Assembly: GCF_947503045.1 (NCBI RefSeq)
Contig: NZ_CANNCF010000001.1
Location: forward strand, 1,302,001 to 1,366,000
Direction: 5' to 3'
From: an uncultured Tateyamaria sp.
Lineage (GTDB): Bacteria > Pseudomonadota > Alphaproteobacteria > Rhodobacterales > Rhodobacteraceae
DNA length: 64,000 nucleotides
Position 1 is the stretch's first letter; every line of letters begins with the position of its first letter. Positions 63,162-64,000 of the stretch are shown here, one piece after another. Both the position numbers and the translations under genes were made by a program. The notes beneath the pieces are model-generated. The model did not search any database, was not told the DNA's origin, and saw only the letters and a program-made list of their open reading frames with translations.

Positions 63162-64000
63162 TTAAAACCCGACGTCTTCCTCGCGCCCACCCTGCTGCCA
63201 GGGCTGCACAAGATTGCCAAAGCGGGTAAAGCGGCCCTCAAAGGACAGATCGACCGTGCCGATGGGACCGTGGCGCTGCTTGCCGATGATGACTTCGGCG
63301 CGCTGGTGCAGACGCTCCATCTCTTCCTGCCATTTGGCCATGGCCTCCAGATCGTGATCGCCGGGCTTTTCACGCTCTTTGTAATATTCTTCGCGGAACA
63401 CGAACATGACCACGTCGGCGTCCTGCTCGATGGAGCCCGATTCGCGCAGATCGCTCAGTTGCGGGCGCTTGTCTTCGCGGTTTTCGACCTGACGCGACAG
63501 CTGGGACAGGGCGATGACCGGGATGTTGAGTTCCTTGGCGATGGCTTTGAGGCCCATGGAAATCTCACCGATCTCCTGCACCCGGTTTTCGGCAACGCCG
63601 CGCACCAGCTGCAAATAGTCCACGATCAGCACGTCCAGCCCGTGGGTCCGTTTGAGGCGCCGGGCACGCGCGGCCAGTTGGGCAATGGGGATGGCGGCGG
63701 TGTCGTCGATATAAAGTGGGCAGGCCTCGAGCGCTTTTGCCGCCTCGACAAAGCGTCGGAATTCCACCTCGGTCATATCCCCGCGCCGGATCTGTTCGCT
63801 GGGCACTTCGGCGGCTTCGGACAGGATGCGCGCGGCGAGCTGCTCGGCGCTCATTTCCAGCGAGAAAAAGCCGACAACGCCGCCTTCAATAGCGCCCTCG
63901 GACCCGTCGGGTTTGACCCCGCGCTTGTAGCTTTTGGCGATGTTGAAGGCGATATTGGTGGCCAGCGACGTCTTGCCCATCGAGGGACGCCCGGCGAGGA
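63162..64000 (-). CDS. dnaB: Replicative DNA helicase DnaB, C-terminal part (5' end outside the window)
   Basis: The C-terminal about 278 residues of the hexameric replicative helicase. It has LAGRPSMGKTSLATNIAFNI (Walker A), VGFFSLEMSAEQLAARILSE, VLIVDYLQLVRG (Walker B), IALSQLSRQVENREDKRPQL (with the arginine-finger region), and DADVVMFVFREEYY. The N-terminal domain and start codon are beyond base 64000. No intein is present in the visible part. Confidence 0.95.
   Translation of the reverse strand, partial: LAGRPSMGKTSLATNIAFNIAKSYKRGVKPDGSEGAIEGGVVGFFSLEMSAEQLAARILSEAAEVPSEQIRRGDMTEVEFRRFVEAAKALEACPLYIDDTAAIPIAQLAARARRLKRTHGLDVLIVDYLQLVRGVAENRVQEIGEISMGLKAIAKELNIPVIALSQLSRQVENREDKRPQLSDLRESGSIEQDADVVMFVFREEYYKEREKPGDHDLEAMAKWQEEMERLHQRAEVIIGKQRHGPIGTVDLSFEGRFTRFGNLVQPWQQGGREEDVGF

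Noticed and set aside
1-64000. tRNA, rRNA, tmRNA, RNase P or SRP RNA genes
   Set aside because: No cloverleaf with GTTCGA-type T loop or other conserved RNA core was seen in the intergenic gaps.
1-64000. Transposase, integrase, phage or plasmid genes
   Set aside because: No such protein family was recognised; the only repeats are short intergenic elements.

Overview
The window is about 64 kb of GC-rich bacterial chromosome. Gene content and order point to an alphaproteobacterium of the Rhodobacteraceae (Roseobacter group). The clues are a 14-gene complex I (nuo) locus with many small accessory genes between the subunits, a birA-coaX-rnj (RNase J) block behind nuoN, tatABC with a DUF815 ATPase, and a dnaB-alr-mlaEF-radA-cvpA block. 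No tRNA, rRNA, CRISPR array, transposase, integrase or phage gene was seen. The assignment rests on recognised families and gene order; no database search was possible.

Layout. (1) 1-3572: the end of a leucine-catabolism operon (biotin subunit of methylcrotonyl-CoA carboxylase, a glutathione S-transferase, HMG-CoA lyase, an enoyl-CoA hydratase). (2) 3768-4547: a GAF sensor protein with no output domain. (3) 4605-26433: nuoA to nuoN in canonical subunit order. nuoA is cut off from nuoB by a terminator and a 660-bp gap holding a candidate structured RNA. At least sixteen accessory genes lie between subunits: small membrane proteins, lipoproteins and secreted proteins, an NTF2-like protein, DUF3291, DUF4259 and AhpD-like proteins, and a membrane protein that shares its C-terminal domain with NuoE. 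(4) 26487-29696: birA, coaX and rnj, closed by a terminator shared with a convergent DEAD-box helicase. (5) 31438-34931: prfC with two tandem glycosyltransferases on the minus strand. (6) 35131-42170: accessory genes, including an NTF2-like protein behind an 11-bp phased repeat array, a Hint-domain protein, an SDR, a HEAT-repeat protein, an orphan ABC ATPase with two Lin0512 proteins, a CPCC cysteine-rich protein, and a WYL regulator with a strong candidate operator. (7) 42381-44846: tatA, tatB, tatC and a DUF815 ATPase. (8) 44868-50899, minus strand: a NlpD-like LysM/LytM lipoprotein, pcm, surE, a methyltransferase, an SDR, a PilP-like protein, a protein with an RGS-like N-terminal region, and a DUF1801 protein. 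(9) 50943-64000: purF, a soluble PAS chemoreceptor-like protein, two Hint proteins, cvpA, radA, a membrane coiled-coil protein, a short PqiA protein, mlaF, mlaE, alr, a DUF1194 von Willebrand protein, and the 3' part of dnaB.

How the genes work together. The nuo locus encodes the whole proton-pumping NADH:quinone oxidoreductase. BirA biotinylates acyl-CoA carboxylases such as the one at the left end. TatABC exports folded proteins. The mla-type ABC genes probably move lipid but lack an adjacent MCE-domain partner. Several short dispersed repeats recur in intergenic gaps.

Most interesting signals: the RGS-like region in a bacterial protein (49521-50396); the candidate structured RNA splitting nuoA from nuoB; the helically phased GTRCAC array at 34995-35046; the NuoE C-terminal domain duplicated in a neighbouring membrane protein; the ABC ATPase with a Lin0512 pair; and three Hint proteins of which only one keeps the nucleophilic cysteine.
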